From the NCBI RefSeq assembly GCF_005405905.1, contig NZ_BJHU01000057.1, forward strand, positions 186,001 to 250,000: DNA of 64,000 nucleotides. Direction: 5' to 3'. Made by a program: the position numbers and the translations under genes. Position 1 is the stretch's first letter. Each line of letters opens with the position of its first letter. This DNA is from Acidovorax sp. NB1. Lineage in GTDB: Bacteria > Pseudomonadota > Gammaproteobacteria > Burkholderiales > Burkholderiaceae_C. The notes under the pieces were generated by a model that did not search any database, had not been told where the DNA came from, and was given only the letters and a program-made list of their open reading frames with translations. Below are positions 7,321 to 14,995 of the stretch, piece by piece.

Positions 7321-8613
7321 TCAGGCACTGGCCACGCCGCGCGCAGGCCGAAGCACCAGCCCATACAGCGCCCCCGCTGCCAGCAGCTTGAGCGCGCAAG
7401 GCAACACGGCATAAGCCCAGCCCAGGGTCTGCAGGCCTGCTTCGCTGCGTGTGCCGGGGGTGTAGCCCCACCAGCCCAGCAGCGGCAGCGCGAGGCCTGC
7501 GGCCAAAGCCAGGTTGAGCTTGGTGGCAAAGTTCCACCAGCCAAAATACGCCCCCTCGTGCTGGCCGCTGTCGCCCTCGGCGGCAATCACGCCCGCCAGC
7601 AGGGCGCTGGGCAGGGCCAGGTCCGTGCCCAGTGCCACGCCCGACAGCGCGCAGACCACCAGGAAGGGCAGCATGTCGCCGCGCCCGAGGAACGCAGTCC
7701 ACACAAACACGGCAATCGCCAGCAGCATGCCCGCCAGCCAGGTGCGCGCGAGGCCCCAGCGCGCCACGGCACGCAGCCACAGCGGAATGGACAGCGCCGC
7801 ACAGACGAAATAGACCGCCAGAAACATCGGCTCCTGCGCGGGCGGTGCCTGCAGGCGGTCCTGGATGAAAAACAGCACCAGCGTGGCCGGGATGGCACTG
7901 GCAATGCCGTTGAGCATGAACACCACCAGCAGGCGGCGGAAGGCAGGCCGTCCCCAGGGACGCCACAGGCTGGCACGGTGGGGAGGGCGGTACACACCCG
8001 CCACGGCACCCGCGTGGCCTGTGGGGCGCGGGGCGCGCGCCCAGCACCACCAGCCCAGCAGCAGGGCGAGGGCAAACACGCTGAGCATCACCGGCAGGCC
8101 CAGCAGCGCAGGCAACACCGAGGCCAGCACCACACCCATCAGCGCGGCCCCTTCGCGCCAGGCCACGATGCGGCTGCGCTGCAGTTCGTCACCGCCCAGG
8201 CGCGCGCCCCAGGACTGGTGCGCAATGCTGAGCTGGCTGTAGGCGGTGTAAGTGATGAGCAGCGCCACCAGCGCCCAGGCGACGAGCGCATCGGCCCCGC
8301 GCGCCAGGGGGAAGAACAGGCTGGTCAGCCCCAGTGCCAGCACCGTGGCCGACACCGCGCCAACCGCCAGCACCGAACGCACCGAGCGGCCAAACAGGTA
8401 GTCGGCAAGGCGACCCAGCAGCGGGTCGATGAAGGCATCGAACAGCCGCGCCGCCAGCAGCACGGCGCCCAGCGTGGCCAGCGGCATGCCAAATTCGCGG
8501 GCGTAGTGGTTGGGCAGCAGCACATACAGCGGCAGCGCCACAAACGCCAGCGGCAGGCCCAGCAGCCCATAGGCCAGGCCGTGGCCGGCGCGCATGGGCG
8601 TGGTGGTGGTCAT
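7321..8613 (-). CDS. MFS transporter, GPH/MFS_2-like
   Basis: This 430-residue protein has about twelve hydrophobic helices and starts LAYGLLGLPLAFVALPLYVLLPNHY. The loop after helix 2 contains FDAFIDPLLGRLADYLFGR, a variant of the D-P-(L/I)-x-G-x-x-(A/S)-D motif of GPH/MFS_2 transporters such as melibiose and lysolipid carriers. Its start overlaps the chalcone-isomerase-like gene stop by 4 bp (ATGA). In clusters of this composition the transporter may move a lipid or lipid precursor across the inner membrane; that is inference. The internal helices are Ala/Leu-rich like the neighbours and I see no frameshift. Confidence 0.88.
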   Translation of the reverse strand: MTTTTPMRAGHGLAYGLLGLPLAFVALPLYVLLPNHYAREFGMPLATLGAVLLAARLFDAFIDPLLGRLADYLFGRSVRSVLAVGAVSATVLALGLTSLFFPLARGADALVAWALVALLITYTAYSQLSIAHQSWGARLGGDELQRSRIVAWREGAALMGVVLASVLPALLGLPVMLSVFALALLLGWWCWARAPRPTGHAGAVAGVYRPPHRASLWRPWGRPAFRRLLVVFMLNGIASAIPATLVLFFIQDRLQAPPAQEPMFLAVYFVCAALSIPLWLRAVARWGLARTWLAGMLLAIAVFVWTAFLGRGDMLPFLVVCALSGVALGTDLALPSALLAGVIAAEGDSGQHEGAYFGWWNFATKLNLALAAGLALPLLGWWGYTPGTRSEAGLQTLGWAYAVLPCALKLLAAGALYGLVLRPARGVASA

Positions 8614-9206
8614 TGCGGGCCCTGGCCTGCGGTGCGGGTGGCCGCGATCAGCTGCTGCCGCAGCCCGGGCTCGGAGGTCTGGGGCGACAGCCAGATGCCG
8701 AAGAACAGGCGCGAGAACTCGGCATCGGCCACCTCGCCCACCACGCGGCCGCCCATCTTGAAGACGGCGCCTGCGCCGGGCTGGTACAGGCCCAGCAGGC
8801 GGTCGCCGGGCTTCACGTCCGGCAAGGCCGCCTGCAGTGCCTGCTGCCAGCGGGTGGCCTGCTGCGGCGTGAAGCTGCCCACGCGGCGCATCTCTTCGAT
8901 GGAGCGTTTGGCAATCGCCTCGGCCGTGAAGTTGCGCTGGTAGGTCAGCTCCAGCGCCAGCGGGTGGGCGCTGTACTGGTCGGCGTCAAAACCGGGCTGG
9001 GCCCACAGGCGCGCGCGGTACACCTCAAAACCCAGGAAGCGCATCGTGCCTTGACCCACCAGGCGCGCGCCCGCCAGCGGTGCGCTGGCGCCAGGCGACG
9101 CGCTCGCTACCCCTTCCGTCCCCTGCGCCATTGCAAAATTTGAGAAAAAAACAGCCTCTGCGCCTGCTAGCAAAGCGCCAATAGCTATGTTTTTTATAGC
9201 AATCAT
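8610..9206 (-). CDS. Chalcone-isomerase-like exported protein
   Basis: This 198-residue protein has a signal-peptide-like N-terminus with probable cleavage after AMA near residue 27. A chalcone-isomerase-like domain follows (GTMRFLGFEVYRARLWA, then LELTYQRNFTAEAIAKRSIEEMRR and FSRLFFGIWL). Bacterial members are usually non-catalytic for chalcones and may bind fatty acids. The start codon overlaps the cyclopropane-synthase stop (ATGA), which fixes it. The first roughly 25 codons after the start coincide with a copy of the dispersed repeat (9143-9200). That DNA is AT-richer than the rest of the gene and gives an odd signal peptide with a Glu and two Phe in its core. Confidence 0.85.
   Translation of the reverse strand: MIAIKNIAIGALLAGAEAVFFSNFAMAQGTEGVASASPGASAPLAGARLVGQGTMRFLGFEVYRARLWAQPGFDADQYSAHPLALELTYQRNFTAEAIAKRSIEEMRRVGSFTPQQATRWQQALQAALPDVKPGDRLLGLYQPGAGAVFKMGGRVVGEVADAEFSRLFFGIWLSPQTSEPGLRQQLIAATRTAGQGPQ
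9143..9200 (-). repeat. Dispersed ~55-bp repeat, copy inside a signal-peptide coding region
   Basis: Read on the minus strand it carries the ordered blocks ATAGCTATTGGCGCTTT, then GGCGCAGAGGC, then a T-run. These are the same blocks in the same order as the intergenic copies at 32266, 33616, 35736, 42930 and 47300. It begins 3 bp inside the chalcone-isomerase-like gene and encodes the signal peptide core. Confidence 0.75.
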
Positions 9207-10447
9207 GCTTTCACCAGGGTGTACTGCACCAGGTCGATATTGCGCATGGCGAACGCTGCCTCGCAGTAGGCCAGGTAGAACTCCCAGATGTGCATGAAAC
9301 GCTCATCAAACCCCAGCTGCAAGATCTGTGTGCGCTGCGCCAGGAAGCGCTCGCGCCAGCGCTTGAGGGTTTCGGCGTAGTCCTGGCCAAACGCGAACTC
9401 GTCCACCACGCGCAGGCCCGCCGCCTCGGCCTCGCGGCGGAACTCGCGCGGGCAGGGCAGGCAGCCGCCAGGGAAGATGTACTGCTGGATGAAGTCGGTG
9501 GAGCTGATGTAGCGCTCGAACAGGCTGTCGTCGATGACGATGCTCTGGATGCAGGCCTTGCCACCGGGTTTGAGCAGGCGGTTCACCGACTGGAAGTAGG
9601 TGGGCCAGTATTCGCGGCCCACGGCCTCGACCATCTCGATGGAGCAGATAGCGTCGTAAGGGCCGTCCTGGATGTCGCGGTAGTCCTGCAGGCGCAGGTC
9701 GGCACGCTCAGCCACCCCCTGCTGCGCCATGCGCTTTTGCGCAAATGCGAGCTGTTCGGTGGAGAGCGTCACGCCTGTGAGGTCGGCGCCGAATTCGAAA
9801 GTCGCCATCTCGGCCAGCGCGCCCCAGCCGCAGCCGATCTCCAGCACCCGGGAGCCTGGCTCCACCCCCGCCATGCGCAGGGCGCGGCGCACCTTGGCAT
9901 GTTGGGCCTTGCGCATGTCGCCGCCCGCATCGCCCTCAAACCAGGCGGACGAGTAATTCATCGTATCGTCCAGCCAGAGTTCGTAGAACGCATTGCCCAG
10001 GTCGTAGTGGGCGTGGATGTTCTTCTGGCTGTTGGTGCGGGTGTTGCGGTTGAGCAGGTGCTTGATGCGGTACAGCAGCCGGCCCGCCCAGGTGCCGTAG
10101 ATCACGCCTTCCACCTGCTGGCGGTTGGCGATGAAAAGCTTGAGCAGGTCGGTGAGGTGCGGCGTGGTCCAGTCACCCGCGATGTAGCTCTCGGCAAAGC
10201 CGATGTCGCCGGACTTGAGTGCGGCACTGCACACGTTCCAGTTCTTGAGCGTGATGGCGGCCGAGGGGCCATCGCCGTGCCCGAAGTGCTGCAACGTGCC
10301 ATCGGGCAGCTGCACCGTGAGGTGGCCGTGCTGCAGGCGCTGCAGCAGCTTGAGCGCCGTGCGGGCGGCAGCGGGGGTGCCTGCGGGCAGGGCCAGCGCG
10401 GTGCGGGGGGCGGTGGTGGAGTTCATGGCGGCGTTCTCGTTCGTCAT
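9203..10447 (-). CDS. Cyclopropane-fatty-acyl-phospholipid synthase family methyltransferase
   Basis: This 414-residue SAM-dependent enzyme transfers a methyl or methylene group onto double bonds of membrane phospholipid acyl chains. The SAM motif VLEIGCGWGALAE is clear. Other family blocks are HYDLGNAFYELWLDDTMNYS, where substrate and bicarbonate site residues lie, and the CSIEMVEAVGREY segment. Length is normal. ATG 10447 is 5 bp after the DUF1365 stop; ATG 10426 is an alternative and neither has a strong ribosome site. Because it sits with an FAD oxidoreductase and DUF1365, it may make a modified fatty acid (methylated, furan or cyclopropane) rather than plain cyclopropane lipids. Confidence 0.92.
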   Translation of the reverse strand: MTNENAAMNSTTAPRTALALPAGTPAAARTALKLLQRLQHGHLTVQLPDGTLQHFGHGDGPSAAITLKNWNVCSAALKSGDIGFAESYIAGDWTTPHLTDLLKLFIANRQQVEGVIYGTWAGRLLYRIKHLLNRNTRTNSQKNIHAHYDLGNAFYELWLDDTMNYSSAWFEGDAGGDMRKAQHAKVRRALRMAGVEPGSRVLEIGCGWGALAEMATFEFGADLTGVTLSTEQLAFAQKRMAQQGVAERADLRLQDYRDIQDGPYDAICSIEMVEAVGREYWPTYFQSVNRLLKPGGKACIQSIVIDDSLFERYISSTDFIQQYIFPGGCLPCPREFRREAEAAGLRVVDEFAFGQDYAETLKRWRERFLAQRTQILQLGFDERFMHIWEFYLAYCEAAFAMRNIDLVQYTLVKA

Positions 10448-10452
10448 GGAAA

Positions 10453-11256
10453 TCAGCGGGTCACGATGGATGCAGGCGCCTCGGGCTTGCGGTGGAAACG
10501 CACGCGCTTGAGCCACAGCTGCAGCGCGTGCCAGTGAATGCGGGCAATGATGGCCAGCGTCATGGCGGGGTAGCCCCAGAGCGCCTGGCGCAGGGTCTGT
10601 GGGGTGATGGCTTGCAAGGTGCCGCTCACGCTGGTCTGGATGAGGGGGCCGGTGTCGTCGTCGTGGTCAATGCGGACCACGGTACGGCCAGCATCCTGCG
10701 CACCAACTTCGGTGCGCATGAAGCGGAAGCGGTAGCCGCCACTCACCGCGCAGAACGGCGACACATGGAACACCTTGCGCGCCTGCTGTTCCACGCCGTA
10801 CTGCGGCGCGTCCAGCAGGTAGCAATGGCGCTCGCCAAAGGTGTTGTTCACCTCGACCACGATGGCACGCAGGGGGCCGTCCGCGCGGTGGCAGTACCAG
10901 AAGCTCACAGGCTTGAAGGTGTAGCCCAGCACGCGCGGGTAGCAGTGCAGCCAGACCTCGCCGGTGGCGTCGGTGATGCCTTCGGTGCGCAGCAGCTCGT
11001 CCAGCCAGGCCAGCGCACCGCCCTGCGCGGCGCTGCGTCCGTCGCCGTGGTCCACGTCATGGAAGCTGATGGCGCCGCTGCGGTTCACCGCCAGCGGTGT
11101 GTGTGTGCTGGTGTGTGCGCCGCTCAGGCCGCGCATCGGCAGCATGAGGAAAAAAGTGGGGTAGGCAAATGCATGCCGCCGGGGCCGCAGCCGCGTGTGG
11201 CGCACCTGGCCGAAGCCGATGAGGGGCGCTGCGGGGGCGGCCGGGGCGTGGCTCAC
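10453..11256 (-). CDS. DUF1365 family protein
   Basis: This 267-residue protein starts with GTG at 11256, overlapping the FAD oxidoreductase stop (GTGA). The N-terminus GFGQVRHTRLRPRRHAFAYPTFFLMLP and the block CYPRVLGYTFKPVSFWYCH are hallmarks of DUF1365. The ending contains IARIHWHALQLWLKRVRF. The family has no proven reaction but nearly always accompanies a cyclopropane synthase and an FAD-dependent amine-oxidase-like protein, as here. The open frame continues upstream through the oxidoreductase gene, which is a shadow frame, so the overlap start is preferred. Confidence 0.9.
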   Translation of the reverse strand: MSHAPAAPAAPLIGFGQVRHTRLRPRRHAFAYPTFFLMLPMRGLSGAHTSTHTPLAVNRSGAISFHDVDHGDGRSAAQGGALAWLDELLRTEGITDATGEVWLHCYPRVLGYTFKPVSFWYCHRADGPLRAIVVEVNNTFGERHCYLLDAPQYGVEQQARKVFHVSPFCAVSGGYRFRFMRTEVGAQDAGRTVVRIDHDDDTGPLIQTSVSGTLQAITPQTLRQALWGYPAMTLAIIARIHWHALQLWLKRVRFHRKPEAPASIVTR

Positions 11257-12563
11257 GCAGCCTCCGCCAAAGGGGCTGGCAGGGCTGCCCGCAATTGCTC
11301 GGCCACGGCCAGGCCGGATTTCAGCCCGTCTTCGTGGAAGCCGTAGCCCGTCCAGGCTCCGCAGAACCAGGTGTGCTGCTGCCCTTGCAGCTTGCCCACC
11401 TGCTGCTGCGCGCGGATGGCGGTCATGTCGAACACCGGGTGGGCGTATTCGTAGCTGCCGATCACGTGCTCGGGCGCAATGTCGCGCACCGGGTTCAGCG
11501 ACACCACCACGGGCTGCGCAAAAGGCACGGGCTGCAGCTGGTTGATGAGGTAGTGCAGGCACACGCGGGCAGACTCGCGGCTGCGCTGCGGGGCGCGCTC
11601 GTAGTTCCAGGCGGCCCAAGCGGCGCGGCGCTGGGGTAGCACAGACGTATCGGTGTGCAGCACCGCGCGGTTGGCCTGGTAGCGGATGGCGCCGAGCACG
11701 GCGCGCTCCTGGGTCGTGGGCTGGGCCAGCAGCGCGAGCGACTGGTCGGAGTGCGTGGCCAGCACCACCTTGTCAAAGTGTTCGGTATGGCCTGCGGTCA
11801 CCACGCGCACACCGGCGGCATCGCGCTCGATGCGGCGCACGGGGGTGTTCAGGCGCTTGTCGGCAATGCCCGCCACGATCTTGTCCACATAGTGGCGCGC
11901 GCCGCCGGACACCGTCCACCACTGCGGCCGGTTGCTCACCTGGATCAGGCCATGGTTGTGGCAGAACCGGATCATGGTGGCCACGGGGAACTTCAGCATC
12001 TGGTCGGTGGGGCAGCTCCAGATGCAGCCCAGCATGGGCAAGAAGTACCAGTCGCGGAACGCGTCGCCAAAGCGGTGCTCGCGCAAGAAGTCCGAGAGCG
12101 GCTGTGCCAGAGCCGCCTCGGCCTGCTGCTCGGCAATGCGCGTGCAGAGCTTGTTGAAGCGCAGCAGGTCGCGCAGCATGCCCAGAAAACGCTGGTTGAC
12201 CAGGTTGGAGCGCTGGGCAAACACGGTGCTGAGGTTGGTGCCGCTCCATTCCAGGGCTCTGCCGACGCCCAGGGCTGCGGGCACTTGCACCGAGAACGAC
12301 ATGTCGGATTTGGCCGTCTTCACGCCCAGCTCGGCCAGCAGGCGGATCAGGTTCGGATAGGTGCGCTCGTTAAACACCAGAAAGCCGGTGTCCACGCCGT
12401 GGGTGACAGGGGTGCCAGACGCATCGGGCAAGGTGACATCCACGGTGTGGGTGTGCCCCCCGAAGTAGTCGCCCGCTTCAAACAGTGTGATGTCCGCTTG
12501 GCCACGCAGCTGATGCGCGACCGACAGCCCAGAGATGCCGGAGCCGATGATGGCGATTTTCAT
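11253..12563 (-). CDS. FAD-dependent oxidoreductase (NAD(P)-binding/amine-oxidase family)
   Basis: This 436-residue flavoprotein begins with the dinucleotide fold IAIIGSGISGLSVAHQL (3-19), followed by the second strand ending in ITLFEAGDYFGGHTHTV. The C-terminal FAD-contact block is WFCGAWTGYGFHEDGLKSGL. It belongs to the group found beside DUF1365 and cyclopropane synthases; homologues are proposed to desaturate or oxidise modified acyl chains. It is the first gene of the eight-gene minus-strand cluster. The 244 bp upstream contains a 10-bp inverted repeat (12600-12692) but no promoter I can call firmly. Confidence 0.9.
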   Translation of the reverse strand: MKIAIIGSGISGLSVAHQLRGQADITLFEAGDYFGGHTHTVDVTLPDASGTPVTHGVDTGFLVFNERTYPNLIRLLAELGVKTAKSDMSFSVQVPAALGVGRALEWSGTNLSTVFAQRSNLVNQRFLGMLRDLLRFNKLCTRIAEQQAEAALAQPLSDFLREHRFGDAFRDWYFLPMLGCIWSCPTDQMLKFPVATMIRFCHNHGLIQVSNRPQWWTVSGGARHYVDKIVAGIADKRLNTPVRRIERDAAGVRVVTAGHTEHFDKVVLATHSDQSLALLAQPTTQERAVLGAIRYQANRAVLHTDTSVLPQRRAAWAAWNYERAPQRSRESARVCLHYLINQLQPVPFAQPVVVSLNPVRDIAPEHVIGSYEYAHPVFDMTAIRAQQQVGKLQGQQHTWFCGAWTGYGFHEDGLKSGLAVAEQLRAALPAPLAEAA

Positions 12564-12599
12564 GGCCGGCCCCCTCTGGCCGGCGCCTGGAATAAAAAG

Positions 12600-12692
12600 G
12601 TTGCGAAGCGTCCCGAAACGAATAAGAGAGGGAGGGAGGAGAAGCGCTCCAGGAGGTCAGTCGGAACCCGGGGGCCCGAAAGGCTTCGCAAC
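12600..12692. repeat. Perfect 10-bp inverted repeat upstream of the lipid cluster
   Basis: The arms GTTGCGAAGC (12600-12609) and GCTTCGCAAC (12683-12692) are perfect complements separated by 73 bp, in the leader of the FAD oxidoreductase gene. The space between is purine-rich (a GGGAGGGAGGAG-like tract). It could form a long hairpin in the 5' leader or be a looped operator. Function unknown. Confidence 0.45.
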
Positions 12693-12807
12693 GTTAAAAC
12701 TGTACGCCGCGCAATCGTCTTGCGCAATGGATAGAGTGCGGCCATCTGCGCGAAGTTCCAGAGTACGTCTGGATTTTTTTTAAAGAAACGTAAAGAAGCC
12801 ATGGCGC

Positions 12808-13392
12808 TCACCGGGGAACGGGCCGGGCCAGTTGTTGCTCGATCGCCCGCACCAGACCCTTGTTGTCGGGCCCGGTCAGGCTGGAGTAGTTGTCCACCAG
12901 CTGGCCGTCGCGCCCCAGCAGGTATTTGTGGAAGTTCCAGCGCGGCGCCGTGCCCGAGAGCTGCGCCAACTGCTGGAACAGCGGCGAGGCCTCGGGGCCT
13001 TTCACGCTGCTCTTGGCGAACATCGGAAATTTCACCCCGAAGGTGCTTTCGCAGAAGTCCGCGATTTCCTTGTTGCTGCCTTTTTCCTGGGCGAAGTCGT
13101 TGGACGGGAAGCCCAGCACCACCAGGCCCTTGTCCTTGTAGCGCGCATACAGCTCCTCCAACCCCTTGTACTGGCCGGTAAAGCCACAGAAGCTGGCCGT
13201 GTTGACTACCAGCACCACTTTTCCGCTGTACTGGCACAGCGACTGGGGCTTTTCATCCTGCAGGCGCAGAAAGCTGTGCTGCAACGTGGCCGGGCAGCTG
13301 GCGGGCGCATCGGCCGCCTGGGCGGCGGGCGCCAGCAACAGCCCTGCCGCCAGCAGAGCGGCCAGAGAGAAGCGACGAGACAGTGTGTTCAT
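12808..13392 (-). CDS. Secreted glutathione-peroxidase family protein
   Basis: This 194-residue thiol peroxidase has a signal peptide (RRFSL... cleavage near AQA, residue 26), so it is probably periplasmic. The peroxidatic cysteine is Cys69 in NTASFCGFT. The second conserved block is LGFPSNDFAQEKGSN and the third is WNFHKYLL with Trp152 and Asn153. The usual tetrad glutamine (NQF) is replaced by Asp99 (NDF), a variant I recall in exported bacterial members. Cys114 may be the resolving cysteine, making it thioredoxin-like in reductant use. The start ATG 13392 gives a proper signal peptide; the open frame upstream is not coding-like. It lies beside the lipid cluster but is separated by 244 bp. 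Confidence 0.9.
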   Translation of the reverse strand: MNTLSRRFSLAALLAAGLLLAPAAQAADAPASCPATLQHSFLRLQDEKPQSLCQYSGKVVLVVNTASFCGFTGQYKGLEELYARYKDKGLVVLGFPSNDFAQEKGSNKEIADFCESTFGVKFPMFAKSSVKGPEASPLFQQLAQLSGTAPRWNFHKYLLGRDGQLVDNYSSLTGPDNKGLVRAIEQQLARPVPR

Positions 13393-13482
13393 GGTGTGAT
13401 GTGCAGCAGGCGGTCGATGGGGGCAATTTAACCGCTTCATTATTTTTTGTCCACATGAGTTTTTATTTGTACTGAACGGTAT

Positions 13483-13499
13483 ACGCAGTACTCCTGCGT
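13483..13499. repeat. Short palindrome upstream of the peroxidase gene
   Basis: ACGCAG and CTGCGT flank a 5-bp centre, about 90 bp upstream of the glutathione-peroxidase start in an AT-rich, promoter-like stretch (13430-13480). A candidate regulator site or small hairpin; nothing in the window names its binding protein. Confidence 0.3.
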
Positions 13500-13645
13500 T
13501 TGGATTCAGATTTCCGACATGGCGGCATGGATGACTCCGCCCGCCGCCCTGCACCCAGCCCCCGGGCAGGCGCACGCAGGCCATGCCTGCAAGGCACAAG
13601 GCCGGCAGGCAGACCAGGGGAAAAAGGGAAAGGAGGGGAGAAACG

Positions 13646-13672
13646 GCAGGCCACACCCGGGGTGCGGCCTGC
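13646..13672 (-). terminator. Rho-independent terminator-like hairpin after the HD-GYP-like gene
   Basis: On the minus strand, GCAGGCC and GGCCTGC close a stem that continues through a G-C-rich inner part with one G-U pair, followed by CGTTTCT. It begins 3 bp after the stop of the HD-GYP-like gene. The T-run is imperfect. Confidence 0.6.
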
Positions 13673-13674
13673 GG

Positions 13675-14886
13675 TCAGACCATCTGCAGCAGGCGGTCCA
13701 GCGAGAGCTTGACCCGCACGTCCTTGAAGGCCACCACACCGGTGATCTTCCAGGGCGGCATGCCCGTGTCGCGCGGGATGGGCTCGCCCGTGGGCATGCC
13801 GTCGCGGTTGGTAACCACGGCCACCTTGGGCGTGGTGGCGGTGGTGCCCCGGCGGATGACCACACCCACTTCGCGGCTTGCCAGCCGCACAAAGGCGCCG
13901 GGCGGGTACACCCCCAGGGTCTTGACCAGTGCGGCACCGGCTTCGTCGGCCTGTTGCTCTTCGTCGTAGTAGCTGGCCTGCATGGCCGCCGTGACCGGCA
14001 TAGGCCAGCGGGCGGCGCGGGGCGCCAGGCGGGCACCGAAGATGTCGGCGCGTTGCACCAGGCGCGCCATCTGCTGGGCTTCGGTCTTTTTGTCGAGCGG
14101 GCCGGGGGTGCGGTGGTGGTGGCAGCGCACGGCCTCCAGCCACACGGGGTCAGCCACGCCCAGGTGGCGCAGGAGCGCCTCGGAACGCGCGGCATGGTCC
14201 TCCACCGCCGCGATCTGGGCGGCGGTCAGTGGGTGGGTCTGCTGGGTCAGCTGGTCCTGCAGCTCGGTCATGGCAATGTTCATGCTGAGGGCGGCATGCC
14301 CCACCTGCCGTACCCGGCCGCTGGGCCAGCGCAGCATCTCGCGCGCCACCACCATGCACACACAGCTCACCAGCATCGAATGCGTGGCGCTGTACATGCG
14401 GGTCTCCTGGGCCGACAGGTAGATCAGCGCCAGCAGGGTGGCGTCGGGCGTCTGCTCGCAGTGACGCACCAGCTCATCGTGCAGCGCCTGGAAGCGCCCG
14501 CCAAAGTCGCTGGGCGAGGGCGAACGCAGCAGCTGCGTGGCGCGCAGTTGCAGCTCGGGCCAGTCTGCCTGGGCCCGGGCTGCGGCTGCACGGTCCCGGC
14601 TCGCGGACTCCTCGGCGGCCGTCATCTTCATCGAGGCGATTTCGCCCAGATTGGTGTCGGCCATCAGCATGCGCTGCAACTGGGCCAGGTAGGCGCGGTG
14701 GCTACCGCCCGACTCGTCGGTGTCCACACACAGCTGGCGGCCCCGGGCCACCATCTTCGCTAGCTCCTCCCGGGTGCGGATCACATAGCCCTTCTGGGCC
14801 AGCAGAGCGCCATCGGAGCCCCGCAGCACAAAAGGCAGCGGGTGGCCGAGCTGGATGGATTCGATGTTGAGGCTGACGAGGTTCAT
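13675..14886 (-). CDS. Degenerate HD-GYP domain protein
   Basis: This 403-residue cytoplasmic protein has a Gln/Ala-rich N-terminal part and an HD-GYP-like helical core at about 155-300. Only HS at 169-170 recalls the first metal site. The HDIGK block is replaced by GHAALSMNIAM (196-206), and the HHE-GYP block by HHHRTPG (256-262). The downstream LVQRADIFGAR matches the usual DVYDAL region. Loss of most metal ligands suggests it no longer cleaves cyclic-di-GMP and acts as a scaffold or binding protein. ATG 14886 is preferred over an earlier in-frame start at 14925, because the conserved NIESIQLGHPLPF segment begins here. It is a single gene with a terminator-like hairpin after it. Confidence 0.8.
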   Translation of the reverse strand: MNLVSLNIESIQLGHPLPFVLRGSDGALLAQKGYVIRTREELAKMVARGRQLCVDTDESGGSHRAYLAQLQRMLMADTNLGEIASMKMTAAEESASRDRAAAARAQADWPELQLRATQLLRSPSPSDFGGRFQALHDELVRHCEQTPDATLLALIYLSAQETRMYSATHSMLVSCVCMVVAREMLRWPSGRVRQVGHAALSMNIAMTELQDQLTQQTHPLTAAQIAAVEDHAARSEALLRHLGVADPVWLEAVRCHHHRTPGPLDKKTEAQQMARLVQRADIFGARLAPRAARWPMPVTAAMQASYYDEEQQADEAGAALVKTLGVYPPGAFVRLASREVGVVIRRGTTATTPKVAVVTNRDGMPTGEPIPRDTGMPPWKITGVVAFKDVRVKLSLDRLLQMV

Positions 14887-14995
14887 GGTGCTCGTTACAT
14901 TATCTAACGCATCCCACCCCGCCAAAGCCTTGGCCTACCGGGTGATTTCCCGGCTTTTCGGCCGAAAGAGTCCTCCAGAATGTAAGCGCCTGCTT

